DNA from: Aurelia coerulea
Taxonomy: Eukaryota > Cnidaria > Scyphozoa > Semaeostomeae > Ulmaridae
NCBI GenBank assembly: GCA_039566865.1
Contig: CM076957.1
Span: 10,115,896-10,179,895, forward strand
DNA: 64,000 bases
Direction of reading: 5' to 3'
Of the stretch, positions 54,905-64,000 are shown in pieces. Numbering within the stretch: the first letter of the stretch is position 1; each line of letters opens with the position of its first letter. The notes beneath the pieces were generated by a model, which saw only the letters and a list, made by a program, of their open reading frames with translations, was not told where the DNA came from and did no database searches. The translations under genes and the position numbers were made by a program.

Positions 54905-57740
54905 GGGCATAAATGGACAAAATCTACATGATTTCATTATATTTACAAGCGTTGCATTTACAGGTGGTGCCATTCCATTGTTTTATCATGCTTTTGGAAC
55001 TGTTGAGATTGTCAGCTGATTTTAGTTCATTTGGCAAACAGTTCCAGATCTGAGGTTCAACGGCTTTAAGGCTCTTAGAACCAAAAGTTACCTAATTTGG
55101 TCGAAATTGATTTAAATTGTTGGTATTCCGAGATGGATGCTTTGACGTTCTTGAACTAAAAATGTTATGCATAAAGATGGATTCGAATTTTTATTGTCAA
55201 AAATATTTAAACACAGAGGGTTCTCTGACGAGCAACTTGCATTGTGCATTTTTTTACCTAAGAAGAAGATCATCATAGGAACTTTTATGATCAATGTACA
55301 GAAATCTTAACGCACGTTCCTGTATTATTTCAATTTCCTGAACTGATTTTGAAGATGAAAAGTACCAAAGTAAAGGACAGCAGTTAAAATTAGAATACAC
55401 AAAGCTTTGAACCAAAACTTTTTTTCAGCAAAACCAATAAATGACTTAAATCACTTAAGAGCGTTTAGTTGTGCCGCTGCGTTTTTGCAAAGGTTTGATA
55501 TGTGTGGATCAAAGCTCAATTTATAATCTACTGTTACACCTAAGAAGTTTAACAGTCTCCTCAGATTTGATAGAATGTCTTTGGAAATCTAGATTCATGC
55601 CACAAGTGTTTGTCTGGTCGTTTTTTTAACAAAAAGAGCATGGAATTTGTTAGGGTTAGCAATCATTTCATTTTGGTCGAACCAAAACAAAGCGTTGTCT
55701 GCTTCACTTTCCAAAACCTTGACAAGATCCGGCAAGGACTTGGAAAAAGAAAGCTAGTGTGTTGTCGTCAGCATAATTGTACATGGATGCTTGCTTTATG
55801 AAAGAGAAAAAATCATTTATGTAGAAGTTGAAAAGAATAGGACCGAACACTGATCCTTGGGGTACCCCTGAAACAATTTCTTGAAAAGAACTGTAGACAT
55901 TATATATCCGGACACTCTGCTTCCGTCTGTTCAGATAGGAATAGAGAAGAACCAATGGATTTTCATCAAAGCCATATGCATGAAGTTTGGCTATAATCAA
56001 ATTGTGCGGGATGCAATCAAAAGCCTTTGATAGATCAATTAAGACGGACCCTACAAAAAAATTATCATCTAGCTTAGATTTCCATTCTTCTACAAGTATA
56101 ATTGAAACATGCTTTGTACTGTAGGCTGTTCTATAAGCTGCAATAAAGATCGAAAGGGTCTTATCAAGGAAGGGGCTGAGCTGTTCCTTTAGAATATTTT
56201 CAAAGATTTTGGAAAAAGTGTTAAGTACACTGACTGGACGATAATTCCTCTCCACAGTACGGACGGGTTTCGCTTTGTCTAAAGGGCAGACAGCAGCAGT
56301 TTTTGCATTCTGGGGAGAAATAAAATTTCGAATGCTGCAATTGATGGCGTTGGTAAGAGGGACAGCCAAATCACCGCTAGCCAGAGAAATAAGTTTTGGT
56401 GGAATTTGATCAACACCTGTTGATATACCGCCACCGGATACTTTCAATTGGAGCCATATAACTAGCAGTAACCTCATTTGATTTGATTTGATTTGATTTG
56501 ATTTGATCTTAACTTCTTTAGGCACGGTAGCCACGTCAGTCAAAGGACTGATTTACAGTGGGCCGTGCAAATACATACAATAACTAAATTAAAAGAAAAG
56601 CATACAAAATTAAATAATCTTATTTACAAAACAATCTAATAAGCAAATTAAAAGTAATGCATGAAGGAGAGAATCAGCATTCGCTGTTGGTATTGCTGAT
56701 TCTTTTTTTGAATGTTTCATAAGTTTTTGATGATTTGATTTCAATGGAAAGATCGTTCCACAATTTAGCACCCTTATACGAGAAGCTCTTTTGTCCGAAG
56801 GCCGATTTGCGAAGAGGAACGGCCAAATCTGTTTTGGTATTGCGCAGTTCTCTCTTGCATGAATCGGATAGCCTGACGAACATTTCTGTTAGGTAAGTGG
56901 GAGCTAGGTCATTTACCGACTTGTACACCATTTTTAAAGTTTCTGAATTGATAAGCTCGTTGATGGTGGGCCAACCAAGTTTTCTAATGATGGGTAGAGC
57001 TGAAGCATCATAAGCACTGTTTGTGACTATTCTTGCCGCCCTATTTTGGAGTTTTGCAACCTATTTATAGCATTGATGCCAGAAACTCCCCACACCGGGC
57101 AGCTATATCTGAGGTAGGGTTCCACTAAACTTCTGTACATTTTCTGTACAGTAACAATGGGTAAATACTTTTTGGAGAAACGTAGCATCCCTAATCCTCG
57201 TGAAACCTTTTTCGTCACTGCTGAAATTTGCTCGTCCCAGCTCAAATGTTTATCAACAATTACCCCAAGGTATTTTATATTTTCTACGAGGGCAACATTC
57301 TCCTCACCCACCATGAAAGTGGGCTTTGCTACTCTATCATCACTTATATCTTTCAGTCGCTTTCTGCTGCCAACAACAAGACTTTGTGTTTTAGCAACAT
57401 TAAGGGATAATTTATTACCTTGTAGCCAAGATTTCAAGTTACCCAAGTCATCGTTGACGCAATCGTTAATATGTGTAACTGAATCCGACGCAAACATAAG
57501 GCTTGTGTCGTCAGCATACATATTAACGTCACAATGTTTCATATGTAGATGAAGGTCATTGATATATATGATAAATAGCAGAGGCCCTAGACAGGACCCT
57601 TGCGGTACTCCACAGGTTATAGATTCGATATTTGAAAGCTTCCCATTAACCTTACAGCACTGTTTTCTATTAGTTAAATAAGAGCGGAACCATTTCAGTT
57701 TGAAAGAAAATGATTCAAAAGTATGTTCAGGGTCTTAGAC
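54905..57740 (-). pseudogene. Older non-LTR RT element (C), interrupted by copy B
   Basis: Reading the minus strand, coding DPEHTFESFSF (before 57701) continues after copy B as VTASYMAPIES and STGVDQIPPKLISLASGD. It goes on through NYRPVSVLNTFSKIFENIL, SVLIDLSKAFDCIPHNLIIA, GVPQGSVFGPILFNFYINDF and YADDNTL (frame 56460-55704). After frameshifts come LLGVTVDYKLSFDPHIS, SIVYSNFN-type thumb and an ending WNCLPNELKSADNL to CKCNACK near 54905. Catalytic YADD is kept. The endonuclease region is missing, and upstream of 57740 the sequence changes to an unrelated repeat. Confidence 0.8.
56476..57700 (-). mobile_element. 5'-truncated non-LTR retrotransposon, copy B
   Basis: Starts (minus strand) at AACTGAAATGGTTCC (57700), equivalent to position 42464 of copy A, and ends in AATCA pentamers (56507-56476). 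Its RT segment includes YADDTSLMFASDSV. I saw almost no differences from copy A apart from one missing A (GCAAAACTCC versus GCAAAAACTCC), which shifts the frame after NRLQ. It is inserted inside the RT domain of element C. Confidence 0.88.
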
Positions 57741-57921
57741 TATAGCCAGGAGGGTTGGCAAAGCCCCCCGCGAAGTTTTTGAGCGCCGGTCTTCGAAATT
57801 TCGCAAATGGCAGTAAATTTTTCGTTCACTTCTGCACTGGCATTGAAAATTGGCAATGCAGAGACAGAACATTCAATCTGGGTAGGTGTATTGATTCGAA
57901 TTATGACAAATGGGCATTTAC

Positions 57922-58417
57922 AGATAATTTTATTATGAATTGCAGTTATTGTCAGTTATCGATAAGCTTTAATCGGCCGTTTTTGTGGGAAGTTACTGTG
58001 GGCCTAAGTACCGCAGTTCGACCAATATTCATCAAATTTGTTGTTCGTTTTTTGACAGACGGGGAAGGGACTTAGCAATGTTTTGCTTTGATTTATACTT
58101 CGAAAGGCTTTGGCTGCCAGGAAAACATCTAAGTCCCGCTAAGTCCCAACATCTAAAGCTTTATTTCACCCGAAAACAAGATGCGGTTTTCGTCCAATTT
58201 GTCCAAAGAAACTATACGTGCCCCACAACAACGCTGAACAATATTCTCGTCTGGTTTCACTGCTATATCTTCTCCTGATAGTTGGTTAATGCTATAAAGC
58301 TTTTGGGTGGATTTATTTTGTTTCAAAATCGGCGAATTGACATCTCGAAAAGCTTCCATTATTTTAGGCGAGCATCACAGCTTTGTCCTTTCGCGCCCGT
58401 GCAAAACTTCCAACTGA
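57922..58417 (+). repeat. Direct repeat, ~497 bp, copy 1
   Basis: From AGATAATTTTATTATGAATT to CCGTGCAAAACTTCCAACTG, this matches 60367-60863 in the same orientation with only scattered changes. Short conserved frames on both strands (e.g. GKHLSPAKSQHLKLYFTRK) have no known domain. Confidence 0.85.
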
Positions 58418-58545
58418 TCAAATTCCAATGCGCAATTCCAATAATATGAATGGTACGCAAAGCATTGTGGGATACTATTCCAACCCCCCTCCTGGACTAT
58501 AGCTAGAATACTCGGATGGTCCTTATATTTATCGAGAATTAACTT
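58418..58545 (+). repeat. Dispersed ~125-bp repeat, copy 1
   Basis: Nearly identical to 63300-63420 (CAATGCGCAATTCC, AAGCATTGTGGGATAC, CTCGGATGGTCCT). Copy 1 has three extra bases in a C-rich run. The right neighbour of the other 497-bp repeat lacks it. Confidence 0.8.
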
Positions 58546-58611
58546 GTTAACGCACTTTGCTGTGAAATCTCCTCGATCATAGCGAAGAATAGCAAGAAAC
58601 CTCGTGCTTAA

Positions 58612-59765
58612 GGTAACTCTGCTTTCCGCTCTAGTGCACAGCGAGATGCCGTTTCGCAAAACCACTCTCCTCAGAAAACATTTAATTTCTCCAATATTAT
58701 TCGGCCTATCGAAAAGCGGTAAAAAGGATGTTGTTCTGTATAATCTGGGCAATCGAAAGATGTATAAATCGCAATGTTTCCGTCAACCCTGGTTTCGCAA
58801 ATCCTAGTTCAAATCTTTTTGCTAATTTCAGAAAAGTGGATTTACCCCCAAAACTATTTTTTTTTCGCTCCATCTTTAGCTAGGTAGTTGATCTACAACT
58901 TTGCCAAGTCTGATTGAAAAAGCTAGGCTAGATTTCCTGCAATCGAATTTTACATTTCTGTTTACTTTTCGACATCGAAGGGGAAAAGCGTTGGTCAACA
59001 GTTTAGCCCATGCAGAACGATTTGAACGGGCGTAGAATGTTTTTGCAAAAAATTTAGTTCTTGATCTAATATCTACGCTCATTGTGGACTCTAAAAGAAG
59101 TTTATAATTTGTGAATGCTTTTGAATGCTTACGAAAGTCTCAAGAGACACCCAAAGCATGGTGTCGTGAAGTTGCTGGTAACAGTCAGTAACTTTTAATC
59201 AATAGATGCAAATGATACTTTTACAAGCGCACTAAGGATGTCTTTTGAGACTTGGGTATGGTATTCCCAAAAGATGACGTTCATTTGTTTGCCAATAGAA
59301 AAATTTCTGAAAGTTATTTCAAGCCTAAGCTTTAGCAAGCGTGCTTCATAGCATGGTAATCTGTTTACCAAGGTTTCTCCATTTCGCTGTCGAAAAGTAA
59401 ACAGAAATATGAAATTCGATTGCAGGAAATCTAGCCTAGCTTTTTCAATCAGACTTGGCAAAGTTGTAGATCAACTACCTAGCTAAAGATGGAATGAAAA
59501 AAAATTGAACTTTTTTCGAGTAGTTTTGGAGATAAATCCACTTTTCTGCAATTAGCAAAAAGATTTGAACTAGGATTTGCGAAACCAGGGTTGACGGGAA
59601 CATTGCGATTTATATATCTTTCGATTGCCCAGATTATACAGAACAACATCCTTTTTACCGCTTTTCGATAGGCCGAATAATATTGGAGAAATTAACTGTT
59701 TTCCGAGGAGAGTGGTTTTGCAAAACGGCATCTCGCTGTGCACTAGAGCGGAAAGCAGAGTTACC
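58612..59765. mobile_element. Non-autonomous TTAA-target DNA transposon with ~390-bp TIRs
   Basis: Both ends read GGTAACTCTGCTTTCCGC inward and stay nearly identical for about 390 bp. TTAA lies directly outside each end (58608-58611 and 59766-59769). A TTAA target duplication is typical of piggyBac and Kolobok superfamilies; the GG start does not fit piggyBac's CCC-type ends well, so Kolobok-like is my guess. No transposase-length frame is present in the 1,154 bp. Confidence 0.72.
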
Positions 59766-60366
59766 TTAAAAACACACTGTAATAGAAATCTGAAAATGAA
59801 CTCTACAATTAGATTCAAGAATTTAATCCCACAGATACATCGTTCTTAATTCAATAAAAACTTTAATTTGCATCTGTCTAATAAAAGTTACTCATTCATG
59901 AACAGTGAAAAGAATGAAAAGTTAAGAAAAGTTGTTCATAAGCGAAATAATCCCCGTGGGCAATATTGTTGTCTTCATTACGCGAATCCTTGAATAAAAT
60001 GCTTTATGTATCATCTCTCTCAATATAATTACGTAACAAGCAATCATGTATGCCCAAGGGAACATAAAAAATGCTCACTCGTGCTTGCTTGGCTTGGTGT
60101 ACTTTTGTAAATGCATTCATTTTGGCTGCAGGAAGATATCCCTTATTGACTTAATTAATTAATTTGTTTTTCAGTTTTCAGTTTCAGTTTGTATACTCCA
60201 TTCACATGAGTGCCCAAAGGAAGCATCCTTGTCCGATAAATTTTATGACTGGGGAGATTCCCCTGACCAGCGCATTTACAGTTTAGGCCAAAATTTAAAA
60301 GCTTTGGATTGGTGATGAACGCAAATTTGGACTTTCAAGATATATATTTCAACTCTCAATACTTTT

Positions 60367-60863
60367 AGATAATTTTATTATGAATTGCAGTTATTGTCAG
60401 TTATTGATAAGCTTTAATCGGCCGTTTTTGTGGGAAGTTACTGTGGGCCTAAGTACCGCAGTTCGACCAATATTCATCAAATTTGTTGTTCGTTTTCTGA
60501 CAGACGGGGAAGGGACTTAGCAATGTTTTGCTTTGATTTATACTTCGAAAGGCTTTGGCTGCCAGAAAAACATCTAAGTCCCGCTAAGTCCCAACATCTA
60601 AAGCTTTATTTCACCCGAAAACAAGATGCGGTTTTCGTCCAATTTGTCCAAAGAAACTATACGTGCCCCACAACAACGCTGAACAATATTCTCGTCTGGT
60701 TTCACTGCAATATCTTCTCCTGGTAGTTGGTTAATGCTATAAAGCTTTTGGGTGGATTTATTTTGTTTCAAAATCGGCGAATTGACATCTCGAAAAGCTT
60801 CCATTATTTCAGGCGAGCATCACAGCTTTGTCCTTTCGCGCCCGTGCAAAACTTCCAACTGAT
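60367..60863 (+). repeat. Direct repeat, ~497 bp, copy 2
   Basis: Second copy of 57922-58417, 2,445 bp downstream. The repeats lack TG...CA ends and no gag-pol lies between them. Confidence 0.85.
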
Positions 60864-63299
60864 AACATGGGGTTTTTTCGTTTTTTATGCGCACGCACAC
60901 TCGGTTTGAAGCAGAGGCATCTTATTTTTTGCAAACGTGATACATCGAGGCAAAGCAAAGACAAATTGTCATACTTGTAAGGGCAGTACTAGACTCATTA
61001 CACAAGTCCTTCAATGCTTTTCGAGAAAAATTGTGAAATTCGTTGATTAGTTTTGCAATCAGAAATCTGTCAATTATTCCAATTCGATCTAACACATTTT
61101 GTTAAAATGATTTTCCATGAATAACAAAACTTGAAAGGTACCTCAACTTCCAACATTGCCTCTGATCACTGCTACTAGAAGAGTTTCTTAATTTCTTGGA
61201 AGGGCCTTTGTTTCTTATGAGAATAAGAATGCACTCTTCACAAACTGGTTTTGAAATAATTTTTTTTTTATTTTTCAACAGATTTTGCTTGCCCGTGAAA
61301 TTTTAGGTGTACATTATTGAGGATACTAGCATTACTGTCCAAAAAAATCATGAAATGTGTCAAATTTGCTCATGTTGGTCAAAATTTTTTTCTGGTGACC
61401 CTTGACCTATTCCAAAACATCTTTTTCTACCAATAGAATTTTATTGAAAATAAAACCATCATTCTGCACAGATACACACACAAATAAAAACAGAAAAATT
61501 CAGTGAAAGCAACTTGAAAATACCTCTCAGAATTAAAATACAGTTATCTAGCTAAAGATATCCTGCAATAATACTGTGTACTTCTGCAAATGATGCTAAA
61601 AATGTTCATGAAATGTTCTTTCTTTCAAATCTCTCAGTGATATAGGAACCAGGAGGCACTGGGGGCACATGCCACCCTTTCCTGAGATTTTGCAGTAAAC
61701 AAAAGAGTGCCTTTCCACTTTAGAAAGTGTCTCTTTAGCTTGATGAAAAACTCCCTTGATGTGCTGTGCCTCCCAAGTTCAAGATGCATTCCTACAGCCC
61801 TGAAATCCCTTAATTGCAACTGTTAACATCTGCTGTACAGTCCAGTGCTGTTTTTACATCTCTATGCCATCTATGTATAAAAGCTAGCCAAGTTGGATGG
61901 GTCAAGGATATGCAAGCAAAATATCACTGTAAATGTTGTATGCATTGAAGGTGCATGGATCTGCAAGGCAAAAGAATATGCCCTTTTGCAAACAATTGTC
62001 ACCCTTTTCACATTAATACCTATTCAGGGATTGCAAAAGTTAGTTGGACAAGACAAAGCAATAGAAAATAACATAGTCAGGTCATTACTTAGATGGCAGC
62101 AAGGGCAGTCACCCCTATGCCCCTTTTCCAGCATTCCTGACCCCCTTCATATAAAATGGAATTAAAACTAAATTGACACATTGCCCTCAGCAATGCATCA
62201 AACAATTTGCATATGTTTCTGCATTAAATAGGAATGTGGGTAAATTTCTGACTGTTAATTTGAGGATTCGTTACTTCTTGCATTCTGTCTAAAGAGATGT
62301 AGATAGTTGGATTATATAGTAAATCTTAAGACATTAAGTACGAAAATCCCCTTGTACGCGATGTATCAGGTACTGAAATATCGGCTTCTTATGACACATG
62401 ACATGTAGCCCTTGCCCCGTATGTGATTGTTAAGGACAAAGCTTTTCCTTGTCCAAATCGTTGTCGATGTAAACAAAACCTTCCCCTAAAAAGATGAATA
62501 TTGACGTTTAACGCAAAAAACAGTACATATACCGACACTGGCATACTGTTACTGAAGACATTGCAAGTGCACTGGCAAAGTTTGGTGATGTGGCACGGTG
62601 CCGATTTGGAGAAACAAACGCCTCAAAATTGGCAATTTCAGATGACGACCGTAGAACCATTTTAGACTGCAGTTTGATAAATAACATTTTACCTGCCTTG
62701 CCGACCACTCACGACTGTGAGCTTCTGGGTATCAATTGTCCATAGGTAGTTTTATCAACATAAACAAATGCCAGACTTCCAGCTTGAATATTTCAATGCA
62801 AACAAAATATGGAAGAAATGGTTCCTTCTGCTACTTACGTAACATGGTTATAGAGTAGTGTCTAAAAAACCTAGAATAACGTCACAACGCAAAAAACGGT
62901 GAATAACCCACCTGATAGGTCATGTTCCTGATATCCTTGGCAAGGACTCCTGTAAAGTTCTTGATGTGGCACGGTGTAGTTTTGGAGAAATATCCTCTTT
63001 CATCAACATGAATCTGCTTATGAATTAGGCCATTTTTTCATGGCCACAAGAAGTCTTCGAATAGTGCCTTTTAATTAGAAAATTTCGTCGATTGATGTCT
63101 CCCAATGTTCGCCAACCTTTCTTCCATCAAAATCAAATAGTGGATTTAACTGCGAACGGATGAGCTCACGCTGGAATGCAAAAGCCGATGCCCGACCCAT
63201 CTAGGCCAGTTGTCTCACTCGCTTTGAAATCTAGCTGTGAGACTGGTGATTTTGAGTGGTCAGCGGTTTGTGAAACGAAATGTCACTGTGTTCCAACTG
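60864..63299. other. No confident gene; one dispersed repeat
   Basis: Contains the repeat partner at about 61640-61802 (of 21060-21217) and, near 62560-62620 and 62950-63000, two versions of a GATGTGGCACGGTG...TTTGGAGAAA segment. The plus frame at 62530-62744 (EDIASALAKFGDVARCRF) is open but unrecognised. Confidence 0.35.
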
Positions 63300-63420
63300 A
63301 TCAAATTCCAATGCGCAATTCCAATAATATGAATGGTACGCAAAGCATTGTGGGATACTATTCCAACCCCCCTGGACTATAGCTAGAATACTCGGATGGT
63401 CCTGATATTTATCGAGAATA
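63300..63420 (+). repeat. Dispersed ~125-bp repeat, copy 2
   Basis: Copy of 58418-58545. It borders promoter-like motifs and itself contains GCATTGTGGGATA, similar to a ZNF143-type site. Confidence 0.8.
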
Positions 63421-63429
63421 GGCCATTCC

Positions 63430-63482
63430 CATGATTACGTCACATGCCGCGCGACGCGCAATGCATTCTGGGAGTGGTAGTT
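63430..63482. promoter_or_regulatory. Promoter-like cluster: CRE and ZNF143/Staf-like site
   Basis: TTACGTCA (63435-63442, ATF/CREB half-consensus) is followed by GCATTCTGGGAGTGGTAGTT (63463-63482), close to the reverse of the ZNF143/Staf consensus ACTACAATTCCCAGAATGC. The surroundings are richer in CpG than most of the window. A small ATG frame (MEEKSLETTRLQIPSF) begins near 63560 but stops quickly; a gene may start beyond the window. Confidence 0.4.
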
Positions 63483-63950
63483 AAACTTGTGTTTACATTA
63501 GTGTGTTTTGACTGGAAGCGCACGTGAGATCAAGCATCTGTCGTGAAATTTCGCTATAAAATGGAAGAAAAATCATTGGAAACCACAAGATTGCAGATCC
63601 CTAGTTTTTTATAAAAAAAACTCTTGCCAGGGGATCACTGCGATTCAGACGTTTTCAAGCGGAGATTCGGCCGCAAACAAGACCGGCGTGAGTGCAGAGA
63701 TTCCTAGGCCCATGTACGAAACGAAGAAGAAAGATACCAGGATAATTGTTGGATGATTTACTTGTTGCGTACCTGTTCACGAATCTCAAAGGAAATCTGT
63801 AAGGAAATCATCGAGACTCAGGAGACCCCCAGAACGTTTCGTCCCTGGTGACGTTTAGCTGGCGTTTCAGTTTTCTGCATGCAATTTCCTCGTGTGTTGG
63901 CGGTGTGCGCCGATTCGTATTCCCAGCAGCTATGCAAAACTTGTCCTATG

Positions 63951-64000
63951 CACTGTGATCCAGACAGGGAATTAATCCCAAAAAATGAAAATACGAGTAT
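63951..64000 (+). mobile_element. Possible third CAC(A/T)GTG transposon end, cut by the window
   Basis: CACTGTGATCCAGACAGGGA followed by ATTAATCCCAAAA resembles the CACAGTGATCCAGA...GGAATAAATGCCAAAA ends of the elements at 8227 and 44303. The heptamer variant CACTGTG and the diverged inner part suggest a related subfamily. Only 50 bp are visible, so neither the other end nor a target duplication can be checked. Confidence 0.4.

Noticed and set aside
57922..60863. LTR retrotransposon formed by the ~497-bp direct repeats
   Set aside because: No TG...CA ends, no primer-binding site or polypurine tract, no gag-pol between, and right flanks differ.

Overview
This 64 kb window is animal nuclear DNA, most likely from an anthozoan cnidarian such as a coral. 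That placement is inference. It rests on intron-bearing exon fragments that resemble metazoan genes, on APE-type non-LTR retrotransposons (one with a 2A-like peptide), on a tyrosine-recombinase-retroelement-like ORF1 and on many TIR/MITE families. There are no operons. Most of the sequence is mobile-element debris lying in and between large introns.

Host gene content is sparse and mostly on the minus strand. The best-supported gene is a Staufen-like dsRNA-binding protein. Its last two coding exons (2867-2640 and 2119-1940) encode a domain matching Staufen dsRBD5. A linker-like exon with two frame breaks lies at 11372-11040. A dsRBD4-like exon lies at 36369-36223. If these belong together, about 34 kb of intron separates them. 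Two more possible 5' exon sets are on the minus strand: a membrane-anchored M13-peptidase-like N-terminus (16668-16282) and an unidentified first exon (23719-23539).

Mobile elements by region. 0-6 kb: pogo/mariner-like TIR element, fold-back MITE and local duplication. 6-12 kb: RT fragment and a 2.7 kb transposon with CACAGTG ends and a 5-bp target duplication. 12-18 kb: palindromic MITEs, a 361-bp tandem duplication and minisatellite blocks in opposite orientations. 24-30 kb: RT fragments, a DIRS-like ORF1 and a PIF1 helicase fragment between inverted arms. 33-38 kb: tRNA-derived SINE, TIR element and RT debris. 38-44 kb: L1-type ORF1 plus RT remnant and a long 5'-truncated non-LTR element (copy A). 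44-51 kb: second CACAGTG transposon inserted in front of a 2A-containing non-LTR element. 52-58 kb: MITEs, a perfect 194-bp palindrome carrying a hammerhead ribozyme on each strand, and a recent non-LTR copy (B) nested in an older RT element. 58-64 kb: a TTAA-flanked transposon, ~497-bp direct repeats, promoter-like motifs and what may be a third CAC(A/T)GTG element end.

The two most interesting systems are these. (1) A transposon family whose termini equal the V(D)J recombination heptamer CACAGTG, with 5-bp target duplications and consistently asymmetric ends (a nonamer-like block 23 nt from one heptamer and 14 nt from the other). This suggests a Transib/RAG-like family. (2) A perfect palindrome in which each strand encodes a complete hammerhead core with a loopless stem III.
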